NCBI GenBank assembly: GCA_963785125.1
Contig: CAWATU010000007.1
Coordinates: forward strand, 1,116,001 to 1,180,000
DNA length: 64,000 bases
Reading direction: 5' to 3'
Source of the DNA: QHXN01 sp963785125
GTDB taxonomy: Bacteria > Acidobacteriota > Blastocatellia > Pyrinomonadales > Pyrinomonadaceae
Shown here piece after piece: positions 44,114-53,289 of this stretch. Every line of letters starts with the position of its first letter. Within the stretch, counting starts at the first letter, position 1. The translations under genes were made by a program, and so were the position numbers. The notes under the pieces were generated by a model that did not search any database, was not told the origin of the DNA, and saw only the letters and a program-made list of their open reading frames with translations.

Positions 44114-44767
44114 TTACTCGCGCCCTCCCGCGTCCTGAAGTTTGTCGCCCGCGCGCGCCGTGGCAGCCGCGTCGCCCCCGGGCGCAGCCTTGCCGCCGCG
44201 TCGCGTGCGCTGCACGTAGGAGACGCGCAGCAGCCACTCGTAGCCCGTGTCGCCCCGCCCGGACTTCTGGTTCTCGGAGACGGGGATGGCGCTGAAGGTG
44301 CCGGAGCGATTCATCTGGTCGATCATGCCGGTCACGTCGGTGGGCGCGCGCCCGACGACCGTCAGGTCGAGGTCAGCGCGCGTCTGGTCGCCGACCTGCG
44401 TGACCTCGCGGACGTTGATGCGCAAGACCCTCGCGTCGCCGGGCATCAACACTTCGAGGTCGGAGAAGAGTTGCGACCAGGAGAAGCCCTTGCGGCTGAC
44501 GAGCAGGCGCGCGGCTTCGAGCGGAGGGCGCTGCTCGGGTGGGATGTTCTGCCGAATCGACTCGGCCTGCCGGTCGAGTTCCTTCTGCTGCTCGCGCATC
44601 GCCTGCACCTGCCGGTCGGACACGTCGGCCTGCGCGCGCACCTCGTTGTAGCGGGCGAAGATGATGACGAGCGCGACGAGCGAGACGGCCGAGACCGCGA
44701 CGGCCACCGTCCAGGGCAGGGCTCGGTTTCGGAACGGGTCGCTGGCTAAGTTGAGTCTGGAAATCAC
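44114..44767 (-). CDS. pilN: Pilus assembly protein PilN-like
   Basis: 217 residues. Opens MISRLNLASDPFRNR, the PilN N-terminal motif that normally contacts PilM, followed by a transmembrane helix (TVAVAVSAVSLVALVIIFAR) and a coiled coil. The ferredoxin-like part includes FSWSQLFSDLEVLMPGDARV and LTVVGRAPTDVTGMIDQMNR. It is the first gene of this operon; no pilM precedes it in the window even though the PilM-binding N-terminus is kept. Confidence 0.87.
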   Translation of the reverse strand: MISRLNLASDPFRNRALPWTVAVAVSAVSLVALVIIFARYNEVRAQADVSDRQVQAMREQQKELDRQAESIRQNIPPEQRPPLEAARLLVSRKGFSWSQLFSDLEVLMPGDARVLRINVREVTQVGDQTRADLDLTVVGRAPTDVTGMIDQMNRSGTFSAIPVSENQKSGRGDTGYEWLLRVSYVQRTRRGGKAAPGGDAAATARAGDKLQDAGGRE

Positions 44768-44919
44768 TGGCTCTTTCGCTTTCCGAAGAGGTGCGTGCGC
44801 GGCGGCCGGGGGACTTCACCGGACGAAGGGAAGGATAACCCGCGGCGAGACACACACGCAACCGCCCCACGCCCGCCATTACACGCACCCAACGCGCCCG
44901 AGTTGCAGAAAAGTGACGG

Positions 44920-45107
44920 GAAGCAGTAGGCGTAGACGAGTTGAAAGGCGAGAAGCCTTTCCTGACAAATTCGTCCTAAAGAAGATGCGTCCTCCCTTAA
45001 AGAAGATGCGTCCGCCCGTCAGAAATCGGGGGCGGCGAGATTCATTGCTCGCCGCCCCCGATTTCTGACGGGCCGTTAACCTGTTTCAACTGCCTGCTGC
45101 CTACTTC
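44920..45107. repeat. Composite heptamer repeat with inner hairpin, copy B
   Basis: Outer arms GAAGCAGTAGGC (44920-44931) and GCTGCCTACTTC near 45107. The block TTGAAAGGCGAGAAGCC at 44941 matches copy A at 22459. Two direct copies of AAGAAGATGCGTCC lie near 44980-45012. An inner perfect 26-bp stem spans 45014-45039/45048-45073. The rest of the gap 44768-44919 shows no gene. Confidence 0.82.
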
Positions 45108-45108
45108 T

Positions 45109-46065
45109 TCACGGACGCCCCGTAGCTTGGCTGACGACGCGCGAGTTGACGACTTTGCCCGCGGCGTCGAGCGTGAGTTCGATGACGGAGCCCGTGGAAT
45201 CGAGGACGCGGCGGATGGTCTGCCCCGTGGCGTTGGTCGTGTCGGCGCCCTGCTGCGTGAGCGAGGTGACGTTGCCGACCGTGCGCTGGCCGACGACGGT
45301 GCCGGCCGTGTCGAGCGTGCGCTCGACGATGTTGCCCGAGCGGTCAACGACTCTTTGAACGGTCTGGCCGAGGGTGTTGACGGTCGTGCTCAGAAGCCCG
45401 CCGGGCTGCGTGACGTTGTTGAGCGTCTGGCCGACGGTGCCGACCGTGCGGTCTACGACGCCGCCGGGTTGGAGCGCCGTGTTGGCGACGCCGCCGACCG
45501 TGCCGACCGTGTTGTCCACGCTCTGAAGGAGTCGTTCGAGTATCTGCGGGTTGCGGTCGATGGTCGTCAGCGTGCGGTCGATGATGGAGGCGACGTTGTC
45601 GAGCCTGACCTTGAGCAGCGCCTCGGCGCGCACGCCCTTGATGGTCAGATCAACGTCGTCGATGTTCACGTCGGCGCCCGCGGTCAGTTGCAGGAGGTTG
45701 GCGAGCCGTGCGTCCAGAGAGACGTGCGCGCGCAGGTTCTTCACCTTCAGGGTGATCTCTTCGACCGAAAGGTTCGGGATGTCTAAGAGCACGTCCGGGT
45801 CGCCCGAGGCCGCCGACTGGCGACGGCGCTCGCTCGCCTCCTGCTGGCGGCGGATGTCCTCCTGCGAGAGCGGGCGGACGGGCGTAACGCCCGGTGGGCT
45901 CGGGCGCGGCGTCGGCTGCTGTCGAGCCGTACGCGTGCCCGTCGTGCTGCCTGTGATGGACGCGTTGTCGTCGCCCTGATTTGTCGTCGTGGTCGTCGTC
46001 TGCGCGTAGGAGTTGGCGCAGAGGGCGAGGAGCAGGAATGCTCCGGCTTGAAAGAGCTTCTTCAT
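45109..46065 (-). CDS. Secreted protein with amphipathic and 30-residue repeats
   Basis: 318 residues; signal peptide 1-21, then a Thr/Gly/Pro linker. Residues about 95-165 contain two related amphipathic units: EEITLKVKNLRAHVSLDARL and VDLTIKGVRAEALLKVRLDN. The C-terminal half is low-complexity Val/Thr/Gly with a direct repeat of about 30 residues (RVVDRSGNIVERTLDTAG and RVLDSTGSVIELTLDAAG). A single unit of the first type occurs in the next gene. Function unknown; surface or granule association is possible. Confidence 0.72.
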   Translation of the reverse strand: MKKLFQAGAFLLLALCANSYAQTTTTTTNQGDDNASITGSTTGTRTARQQPTPRPSPPGVTPVRPLSQEDIRRQQEASERRRQSAASGDPDVLLDIPNLSVEEITLKVKNLRAHVSLDARLANLLQLTAGADVNIDDVDLTIKGVRAEALLKVRLDNVASIIDRTLTTIDRNPQILERLLQSVDNTVGTVGGVANTALQPGGVVDRTVGTVGQTLNNVTQPGGLLSTTVNTLGQTVQRVVDRSGNIVERTLDTAGTVVGQRTVGNVTSLTQQGADTTNATGQTIRRVLDSTGSVIELTLDAAGKVVNSRVVSQATGRP

Positions 46066-46144
46066 TGTTCCCTCCGAAAAGTTTGATGAAACCGTCTGGG
46101 GCGCGGGCGGGGGTTTTCACTCGTCGGTAAAACTTCGAGGGGAC

Positions 46145-46540
46145 TTACGGCGGCGGCGTCTGTGTCGGCGCGGGGCGGCGCGCTTCGAGCAGGCGCAGCA
46201 CGGGCGCGAGGCTCCCGCGGAAGCGGACGTGGCCGCGCACGCCCAGCAACGTTACTTCGATGTCGCTCGCGCGCAGGGCGACGCCGACGCCGAGTCGCAG
46301 GCCGCGCGTACCGTCCGTCTCGACCGCCGTCTCGGCGTGGAAGTCCTGCTCGTTGATGCGGCGCAGGTCTATGTTCAGCTCAAAGTCTTCGTCGGCGTTC
46401 GCGGCCTGAGTCGGCTGTGGTGTCGGCGTTGACTGCGTCTGCGCGCCCGCGCGGGTTGGCGCGGCGGCGATGAGGACGCACATAACGGCGGCTTGTAGAA
46501 GACAGGCGGCCGCGTTCGAAAGAAGTTGGTTGCGTCTCAA
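46145..46540 (-). CDS. Small secreted protein sharing an amphipathic unit with its neighbour
   Basis: 131 residues. TTG start at 46540 overlaps the TGA of the upstream gene, so the two are translationally coupled. Signal peptide 1-33. The mature part has DEDFELNIDLRRINEQDFHA and SDIEVTLLGVRGHVRFRGSL, the latter aligning with VDLTIKGVRAEALLKVRLDN of the 45109 gene. Ends in Pro/Thr. No family recognised. Confidence 0.68.
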   Translation of the reverse strand: MRRNQLLSNAAACLLQAAVMCVLIAAAPTRAGAQTQSTPTPQPTQAANADEDFELNIDLRRINEQDFHAETAVETDGTRGLRLGVGVALRASDIEVTLLGVRGHVRFRGSLAPVLRLLEARRPAPTQTPPP

Positions 46541-47142
46541 TTAACCCTCCCCTTGCGCGTAGGCCCACGCCTCGGCCGCGTCGCGGCGGCGTTGGCGGAG
46601 GCTTGAGTGGGGGGAGTGTTCGACTCTGCCGGCGGCGTGTTCGCGCCGGGCGGTTGAGGTGGCGGCGGCGCCGGTTGTGCGTCGTCGTTGACGGGGACTT
46701 CGCCGAGCGCCTCCGCGACGATGCGGTCGATGTCGGCGAAGACGCTCCGGATGTGGAGCGTGATGCCGATGTTGCGATAGGTCTCGCCGGGGCGTACCTG
46801 CTGCGGCAGGTTCTCGCGCTCAGACTCCCAAGCGGTCTCGCGCTTCTGTTTACCCGTGAACTCGACGCGCGGGTTCGGCACACGCTTGAACCGAAGGGAG
46901 TCCGCCGTCACGCGCGCCGTGATGGAGAGATCGGCGCTCGCGTCCGCCTCCGTCTCAAGAGGCGTCTGCCCGACGCGCGTCGCGGCCTCACGCCGCGGCG
47001 CGGGTTGCGACTGACCCCGCGCGGTCGGCTGTCCCTGCGCGGGCGTCTGCGCCGACACGTCAGACGCGAGCCCCGACGCCACCGTGAACACGACGGCGAA
47101 CGCGAAGTTGACGAAGGCCCTGAGCATCACTCTCAACATCAC
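46537..47142 (-). CDS. Secreted protein, first gene of a three-gene unit
   Basis: 201 residues. Signal peptide ends about residue 31 (SDVSAQ); the start could be either of two near-adjacent Met. Gln/Arg/Pro linker, then a beta-rich middle (ADLSITARVTADSLRFKRVP, RPGETYRNIGITLHIRSVFA, DIDRIVAEALGEVPVND) and a Pro/Asn/Ala-rich basic tail. Its stop overlaps the next start. Unknown family. Confidence 0.66.
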   Translation of the reverse strand: MMLRVMLRAFVNFAFAVVFTVASGLASDVSAQTPAQGQPTARGQSQPAPRREAATRVGQTPLETEADASADLSITARVTADSLRFKRVPNPRVEFTGKQKRETAWESERENLPQQVRPGETYRNIGITLHIRSVFADIDRIVAEALGEVPVNDDAQPAPPPPQPPGANTPPAESNTPPTQASANAAATRPRRGPTRKGRVN

Positions 47143-47264
47143 GGAGAGACTCCGACGGGATAGACCCGTGCATCTTCAGAGACTTACTTCAAAGGGGAAC
47201 TCGAAGGGGTTTTCGGCGGTGCGCGTATGATAGCAGATTCTGTGCGCGCCGCAAGACTTTGTGC

Positions 47265-48239
47265 TCAGCGCAGCTCGCCGGGGCCGGGGCCGGCGGGGCG
47301 GAGGTCGGGCGGGGAGACACAATAGGCGACGACGCGGTTGCGGCCGAGGTTCTTGGCGCGGTAGAGGGCTGTGTCGGCCAGCTCGACCAGCTCGATGGGG
47401 TCGCGTGCGTCTTCGGGGTAGGCGGCGACGCCGACGCTGATGGTGATGCGGAGCGTCTCGCCCGTCTCGTTGGGCGCGCCGCGGCGTGTGGCCGGGAAGT
47501 GGTGCGACTCGATGGCGGTGCGGACGCGCTCGGCGGCGACGAGCCCCTGAGCACAGTCGGCGTTGAGGAGGAAGGCCGCAAACTCTTCTCCGCCGAAACG
47601 CGCGGCCACGTCGCCCGCGCGCAGCGCGTTCGTGATGAGCGTGCCGACCTCTTCGAGCGTCTGGCTCCCGACGAGGTGGCCGTGCTGGTCGTTGACCTTC
47701 TTAAAGTGGTCGAGGTCCATCATCAGCACGCAGAAGGGTCGCGCCTCGGTCTCGGCGCGGGCGGCCTCGCGCCGCAGCTCGGAGAAGAAGGACTTGCTGG
47801 TGAGCAGTCCCGTCAGCTCGTCGTGTGCGAGCAGGCGGTGAATCTGGCGCTGGTACTCGCGGTCGATGTCGTCGAGGAGGTCGAAGCGCAGGAGCTGCTC
47901 GCCGACCGTGAGCTTGTCGCCGTCCTGTAGGTAGGCGTCCGAGACGGGCTGGCCGTTGAGCAGCGTGCCGTTGGTCGAGCCGAGGTCGGTGATGCGGTAG
48001 CGCACGTCGCCCGTCGAGGCGTCGCGCTCGACCGTGATGCGGGCGTGCATACGCGAGGCGCGCGCGTCGTTGACGCGCACGTCCGCTTCGAGCGCGCGCC
48101 CCATCGTCACCTCGTCGCGTTCCAGAGGGATGGGCGCGGCCAAAAGCTCGCCGCGCAGGAAGACAAGCGCGGGGTGGCGCTCGCGCGGCGCGGCGAGCCG
48201 CGGCATCGGGATAGTCGTGTCGAAGGGTTCGCTTCCCAT
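47265..48239 (-). CDS. FHA-domain diguanylate cyclase
   Basis: Makes cyclic di-GMP. N-terminal FHA phosphothreonine-binding domain (VTMGRALEADVRVNDARASR, HARITVERDASTGDVRYRIT, DLGSTNGTLLNGQPVSDAYL), then a GGDEF domain with DELTGLLTSKSFFSELRREA, MMDLDHFKKVNDQHGHLVGS and the active loop RFGGEEFAAF, where GGEEF is an accepted active variant. The start is uncertain: the ATG at 48239 has a GGAG too close, and an ATG at 48284 is also possible. Divergent from ribA. It may link phospho-signalling to pilus or surface behaviour (inference). Confidence 0.88.
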   Translation of the reverse strand: MGSEPFDTTIPMPRLAAPRERHPALVFLRGELLAAPIPLERDEVTMGRALEADVRVNDARASRMHARITVERDASTGDVRYRITDLGSTNGTLLNGQPVSDAYLQDGDKLTVGEQLLRFDLLDDIDREYQRQIHRLLAHDELTGLLTSKSFFSELRREAARAETEARPFCVLMMDLDHFKKVNDQHGHLVGSQTLEEVGTLITNALRAGDVAARFGGEEFAAFLLNADCAQGLVAAERVRTAIESHHFPATRRGAPNETGETLRITISVGVAAYPEDARDPIELVELADTALYRAKNLGRNRVVAYCVSPPDLRPAGPGPGELR

Positions 48240-48419
48240 CTCCAGGGCGGGCGGCCGAGCGCGCCTCTCTTCACCGGGCCGCATCTTAGCGCGGGCGGGC
48301 GCGCCGCGGGGAAAAATTTTCGCGCGGCCCCGTGCGGCGCAAACCACCTCGCGACCGCGGCGCCTCCTTGTCGCGCGCGCTCGCGGCTCCTATAATCGGC
48401 GTTAAGGAGTACCCCGAAG

Positions 48420-49061
48420 TTGAAAGAAGAAGCGACACTGGACTGCCCGTGGTCGAAGCAGGCGCTGACGGTCGAGCGCGTATCCGTGGCGCGGCTGCCG
48501 ACGGAGGTCGGCGAGTTCCGCATCGCGGGCTATCGCTCGAAGACGAGCGACGAGGAGTTCATCGCGCTCTACAAGGGCGAGATAGAGGCGGACGTGCCGA
48601 CGCTCGCGCGCATCCACTCGCAGTGTTTGACGGGCGACGTGTTCGGCTCGACGAAGTGCGACTGCGGCCCGCAACTGCACGCGGCGATGCGGCTGATAGA
48701 GGAGGAGGGGCGCGGCGCTATCGTCTACCAACTGCAAGAGGGGCGCGGCATCGGCATCATCAACAAGATTCGCGCCTACGCCTTGCAGGATGAGGGCGCC
48801 GACACGGTCGAAGCTAACGAACAGCTCGGCCTCGCCATCGACCTGCGCGAGTACAAACAATGCGCCGAGGTGCTCTTCGACCTGGGGCTCTGCCAGGTGC
48901 GTTTGATGTCGAACAACCCTTTGAAGCTGCGCGCGATGGAGGAGGCGGGCCTGCGCGTCGTCGAACGCATCGCGCTCGAAGTCGAGTCCGCCGACGCCGC
49001 CATGCATTACCTCCGCACCAAGAAGACCAAGATGGGCCACCTCCTCGACCACATCGAGTAG
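48420..49061 (+). CDS. ribA: GTP cyclohydrolase II
   Basis: First step of riboflavin synthesis: opens GTP to the pyrimidine precursor. 213 residues, single-domain (not fused to RibB). TTG start at 48420 with AAGGAG about 12 bases upstream. Zinc Cys at C69, C80 and C82 (SQCLTGDVFGSTKCDCG), followed by GRGAIVYQLQEGRGIGIINK and VRLMSNNPLKLRAM, the GTP-handling motifs. No FMN riboswitch pattern was noticed upstream and no other rib gene adjoins. Confidence 0.95.
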   Translation: MKEEATLDCPWSKQALTVERVSVARLPTEVGEFRIAGYRSKTSDEEFIALYKGEIEADVPTLARIHSQCLTGDVFGSTKCDCGPQLHAAMRLIEEEGRGAIVYQLQEGRGIGIINKIRAYALQDEGADTVEANEQLGLAIDLREYKQCAEVLFDLGLCQVRLMSNNPLKLRAMEEAGLRVVERIALEVESADAAMHYLRTKKTKMGHLLDHIE

Positions 49062-49453
49062 GCGTCAGAAATATTAAGAGCCTGCCTGAACATCCCCTGT
49101 GGTGATGTCATCCTCATTAAGGCCGTGGCTGGCCGGGGACGCCTATCTCTAAACACCGCTACACGAAAATCTAGACGCGGATTCAGATTTTTGGATATGA
49201 TGGCGCCCGCCCCGCCGGCCGCTTCGAAAGATTCCTCAGGAAAGCCCGAGCGTGAAGGGCGCCCGCGGGGTCGCGGCGCGCGCGGAACGTCAGTTGCTCA
49301 ATCCGTCAATCGAATCGTTCAGACAGTTCCTTCGTTATTCATCCGTTCTTCGCTCTGATCCGGCTCTTAAGGTTAACAACCCGCTTCCCGTCCGGCCGCG
49401 CGCGTGAGCTGCACGCGGGCGCACGGTTCATGACACAGCCATAGGAGAGAACG
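49062..49453. other. Intergenic region upstream of the TonB receptor
   Basis: 392 bases with no convincing gene on either strand. It ends in a good ribosome site (ATAGGAGAGAACG) for the receptor. A short AT-rich stretch around 49175-49205 (CAGATTTTTGGATATGAT) could hold a promoter; nothing firmer. Confidence 0.4.
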
Positions 49454-52400
49454 ATGAGAAAACCCGCATTTCCCCGCAGCCGCATATTAGCCCTCGCCTG
49501 CGGCCTGCTCGTGTCGCTGCTCGCGGTCGTCCCCGCGACGGCGCAGACCGGCACGTCCTCCGTCCGCGGCACGGTGACAGACCCGCAGGGCAACGTCGTG
49601 GCCGGGGCCACCGTGACGCTCGTCAACACTGAGACCAACGCGTCGCGCACGCAGACGACGGGCGACGGCGGCGTCTACTCCTTCGAGCTGATTCAGCCCG
49701 GCGCCTACCGCGTCGAGGTCGAGGCTTCGGGCTTCAAGAAGGTCGTGCTGACGGACGTGCGCGCGCTGGTCGCGCAGCCCACGGAGGTCAACGCGCAACT
49801 CGAAGTCGGCGCCCTCAGCGACACCGTCACCGTCACGACGCAGGCCGACGAGGCGCTCGTCAATCGGCAGGACGCCACGCTCGGCAACAACTTCGTCTCG
49901 AAGCAGATCACGCAGTTGCCGCTCGAAGCGCGTAACGTCGCTGCGCTCCTCACGCTCCAGCCCGGCGTGACCCGCTCCGGCTACGTCGCGGGCGCGCGTG
50001 CCGACCAGGCCAACGTCACGCTCGACGGCGTAGACATCAACGAGGCGCAGAACAACCAGATCGGCGCGCCCGGCCTCGAAGACTCGCCCAGCGACGCAGA
50101 GGCGCGCGGCAACACGCCCGACAACAACACCGTGCTCCGGCTCAACGCCGAGGCCGTGGACGAGTTCCGCGTCGTCACGACGAACGCCAACGCACAGATG
50201 GGCCGCTCCTCCGGCGCGCAGGTCTCCGTCATCACCAAGAGCGGCACCAACACGCTCCACGGCGCCGGCTTCTGGTTCCACCGCCCGACGATCCTCACGG
50301 CCAACGACTTCTTCAACAACCGCTCCGGCGTCGAGCGTCCCTCGCTCATCCGCAACACCTACGGTGGCGCCATCGGCGGCCCCATCGTCAAAGACAAAGC
50401 CTTCTTCTTCTACAGCTACGAGGGGCGCAAAGACCGCAGCCAGCGAGGCGTGCTCAGGCAGGTGCCGCTCGCCAGCCTCGGCCGCGGCGAGGTGCGCTAC
50501 CTCGACCCGGACGGCAACGTCACGACGCTGACGGCCGCCAACATGGCCGCCATCTTTCCCGGCCTCGGCGGCAACAACGCGGCGGCGGTCGCCGCGCTCG
50601 CCGACGCGGCGCGCCGCTACCCGGCCAACGACTTCGGCACCGAAGGCGACAGCTTCCGCGACGTGGGCTCGGGCCGCCTGATTCAGCTCAACACGGCGGG
50701 CTATCGCTTCAACGCGCCGCTCCCCGTCGATCTCAACTCGCATGTCGGGCGCTTCGACCTCAACCTCACCAGCCGCCAGTCGCTCTTCGTGCGCACCAAC
50801 ATCATCCACGACGTTGCGGCGGGCGTCCCGGCCTTCCCCGACACGGCGCGCCCCGACACCTGGTCGCACCCGTGGGGCATCGCCGCCGGGCACACCTGGA
50901 CCATCAGCAACCGCTTCGTCAACAGCTTCCGCTACGGCCTGACGCGCGAGGCATTCACGCAGCAGGGCGACGCGGCGAAGAATGAAGTCTACTTCCGCTT
51001 CATCTTCTTCCCCGTCCTCGACTCGCGCACGCTCTCGCGCCTGACGCCCACGCACAACTTCACCAACGACTTCTCGTGGACTGTCGGCAACCACTCGGCG
51101 CAGTTCGGCACCAACATTCGCGTCATACGCAACGAGCGGACGAGCTTCGCCAACGCCTTCGACCTCGCCTACACCAACCCCTCCTACTACGAGGACTCCG
51201 GCTCGATCCTCTCGAATGCCGTCAACGACTTCTCGGCACTACAGGACGGACAGGAGTCAATCGTGCAGGCGGCGACGGCCGCGCTGCTCGGCCGCCTCAC
51301 CACCTACGAGGCGCGCTTCACCTTTGACAAGGACGGCACACTCCTGCCCCCGGGCTCGCCCACCGCACGCGAGTTCGCCACCGAGGAGTACGACTTCTAC
51401 GGGCAGGACATGTGGAAGATCAGGCCGAACCTGTCGCTGACCTACGGGCTGCGCTACGGGCTGAGCCGCCCGGTCTACGAGACGGGCGGGTTCGAGGCCG
51501 CGCCCAACATCGGCCTCACCGAGTACCTGAACCGCCGCATAGAGGCGTCCGCGCAGGGGCGCAACTATGACGAGCCGCTGCTCGTCGAACTCTCCGGCCC
51601 GGCCAACGGGCGCCCGTACATGTACCCGTGGGACAGGAATAACTTCCAGCCACGCATCGGCATCGCGTGGTCACCCGACGCGAAGGGCGGCTTCCTGGGC
51701 GCACTCTTCGGCAAGCGTAACCAGTCGGTCATCCGCGGCGGTTTCGCCATGACCAACGACTACATCGGCCAGCAACTCGCCGTGCGCTTCGACCTCAACA
51801 ACTCGCTCGGCTTCGTGTCGAGCACGACGAGCCCCGTCAGCGTCTGCAACATCACCGACACGCTCTGCCCGGCCTTCACCTCCTACGCTCAGGACGTGCG
51901 CGGCCTGCCGCGTATCAACGTTCCGACGAGCCTGAGCTTCCCGCAGCAGCAGCCGCAAGACCTCGACCGGCGCATCGAGGTCTCGCTCGACAACAACATC
52001 GAGGCGCCGACCAACTACACCTGGAACCTGACCTTCGAGCGCGAGTTGCCGAAGGGGCTCATGATCCAGACCTCTTACGTCGGCGCGGCTCGGGCGCAAT
52101 CTGCTCGCCTCGCGCGACGTGATGATGCCCAACAACCTGCGCGACCCGCGGTCGGGCCTCGACTGGTATACAGGCCGCGGGCCTGCTCGAAGACCTGCGC
52201 CGCGCCGGCACGCCCATCTCGGCCATCGGGCCGGTACCTTACTTCGAGAACCTGTTCGCCAGCGTGCCGAACTTCGCCCGCAGCATTCTCGGTACGGCGC
52301 GCTTCAACCGCCTGCAACCGACCAGCGCCACGCAGGCCGTCTACGCGCGCGTCTTCGAGGTGGACGGCAACGACTGGACGACCACGCAGAGCCGCGATCG

Positions 52401-53278
52401 ACCTCGCGCTCGTCGGCGCGGGCCGCCCGACGGCCTTCTACAACTCGCAGTACGGCGCGCTCTCCTCGTTCTCGACCGTCGCCAACTCGAACTATCACGC
52501 CGGCACGCTCTCCATCCGCGAGCGACTCGGCGAGGCGCTGACGCTCGACTTCAACTACACCTTCTCGAAGTCGATGGACGACGCGTCGGGGCTCCAGACG
52601 GCGACGAGCTACGGCGCGGCCTTCATCCAGAACCCGCTGCGCCAGAGCGACAACTACGCCGTCTCCGACTTCGACATCCGCCACCTCATCAACATGAACG
52701 GGGTCTGGCAGCTTCCGCTCGGGCGCGGGAGGTGGATTGACACGCGCAACGGCTTCGCCAACACGGTGCTCGGCGGCTGGCAGCTCTCCGGCATCATGCG
52801 CTGGAACTCGGGCCTGCCGGTCTCCGCGCCTTTCGACGCCGCGACGTGGGCGACGAACTGGAACGCGCAGAGCTGGGGCGTGCGCATCAGGCCCGTCGAG
52901 GCGTGCCCGACGCGCGGCGGCACGGACGCGCCCGCGCTCTTCTGCGACCGCACGGAAGCCTACCAGAGCTTCCGCAACGCACGGCCCGGCGAGACCGGCG
53001 ACCGCAACGTCCTGCGCCTGCCCGGCTACTTCGTCGTAGACATGGGTCTGGCGAAGTCTTTGACGATGCCCTGGAGCGAGGGGCACAAACTGCAACTGCG
53101 CTTCGAGGCGTTCAACGTCACCAACACGCAGCGCATGGGGGCGCTCGTCGGCGGGCGCGACGGCTACGGGCTGGAGCTTGACCCGTTCAACGCCGAGCCT
53201 AACCAGAACTGGTCGAACTTCGGTTCGATTCAGGGCGAGCGGCGCGTGATGCAGTTCGGCTTCCGCTACAGCTTCTGA
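49454..53278 (+). CDS. Oar-like TonB-dependent outer-membrane receptor with internal frameshifts
   Basis: Outer-membrane transporter, 1274 codons. Signal peptide 1-32; carboxypeptidase-regulatory Ig domain about 35-120 (SSVRGTVTDPQGNVVAGATV); plug about 125-240 (LPLEARNVAALLTLQPGVTR, NVTLDGVDINEAQNN, SVITKSGTNTLHGAGFWF); then the barrel ending MQFGFRYSF with the terminal Phe needed for insertion. Between 52085 and 52395 the open frame is not the natural one. Three single-base shifts in the same direction reconstruct a normal barrel stretch (NLLASRDVMMPNN; GLLEDLRRAGTPISAIG; NFARSILGTARFNRLQ) and return to the original frame. Substrate unknown. A TPR gene follows 12 bases later. Confidence 0.87.
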   Translation: MRKPAFPRSRILALACGLLVSLLAVVPATAQTGTSSVRGTVTDPQGNVVAGATVTLVNTETNASRTQTTGDGGVYSFELIQPGAYRVEVEASGFKKVVLTDVRALVAQPTEVNAQLEVGALSDTVTVTTQADEALVNRQDATLGNNFVSKQITQLPLEARNVAALLTLQPGVTRSGYVAGARADQANVTLDGVDINEAQNNQIGAPGLEDSPSDAEARGNTPDNNTVLRLNAEAVDEFRVVTTNANAQMGRSSGAQVSVITKSGTNTLHGAGFWFHRPTILTANDFFNNRSGVERPSLIRNTYGGAIGGPIVKDKAFFFYSYEGRKDRSQRGVLRQVPLASLGRGEVRYLDPDGNVTTLTAANMAAIFPGLGGNNAAAVAALADAARRYPANDFGTEGDSFRDVGSGRLIQLNTAGYRFNAPLPVDLNSHVGRFDLNLTSRQSLFVRTNIIHDVAAGVPAFPDTARPDTWSHPWGIAAGHTWTISNRFVNSFRYGLTREAFTQQGDAAKNEVYFRFIFFPVLDSRTLSRLTPTHNFTNDFSWTVGNHSAQFGTNIRVIRNERTSFANAFDLAYTNPSYYEDSGSILSNAVNDFSALQDGQESIVQAATAALLGRLTTYEARFTFDKDGTLLPPGSPTAREFATEEYDFYGQDMWKIRPNLSLTYGLRYGLSRPVYETGGFEAAPNIGLTEYLNRRIEASAQGRNYDEPLLVELSGPANGRPYMYPWDRNNFQPRIGIAWSPDAKGGFLGALFGKRNQSVIRGGFAMTNDYIGQQLAVRFDLNNSLGFVSSTTSPVSVCNITDTLCPAFTSYAQDVRGLPRINVPTSLSFPQQQPQDLDRRIEVSLDNNIEAPTNYTWNLTFERELPKGLMIQTSYVGAARAQSARLARRDDAQQPARPAVGPRLVYRPRACSKTCAAPARPSRPSGRYLTSRTCSPACRTSPAAFSVRRASTACNRPAPRRPSTRASSRWTATTGRPRRAAIDLALVGAGRPTAFYNSQYGALSSFSTVANSNYHAGTLSIRERLGEALTLDFNYTFSKSMDDASGLQTATSYGAAFIQNPLRQSDNYAVSDFDIRHLINMNGVWQLPLGRGRWIDTRNGFANTVLGGWQLSGIMRWNSGLPVSAPFDAATWATNWNAQSWGVRIRPVEACPTRGGTDAPALFCDRTEAYQSFRNARPGETGDRNVLRLPGYFVVDMGLAKSLTMPWSEGHKLQLRFEAFNVTNTQRMGALVGGRDGYGLELDPFNAEPNQNWSNFGSIQGERRVMQFGFRYSF

Positions 53279-53289
53279 GGCGGCGGCCC

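Noticed and set aside
48240..48419. FMN riboswitch before ribA
   Set aside because: The leader is short and shows none of the conserved FMN-element stretches.
49125..49358. Short gene upstream of the TonB receptor
   Set aside because: No ribosome site, low-complexity Arg/Pro composition, no recognisable motif.
49454..53278. Receptor called as a pseudogene
   Set aside because: The three shifts cancel, both ends and the terminal Phe are intact, and error is a simpler explanation.
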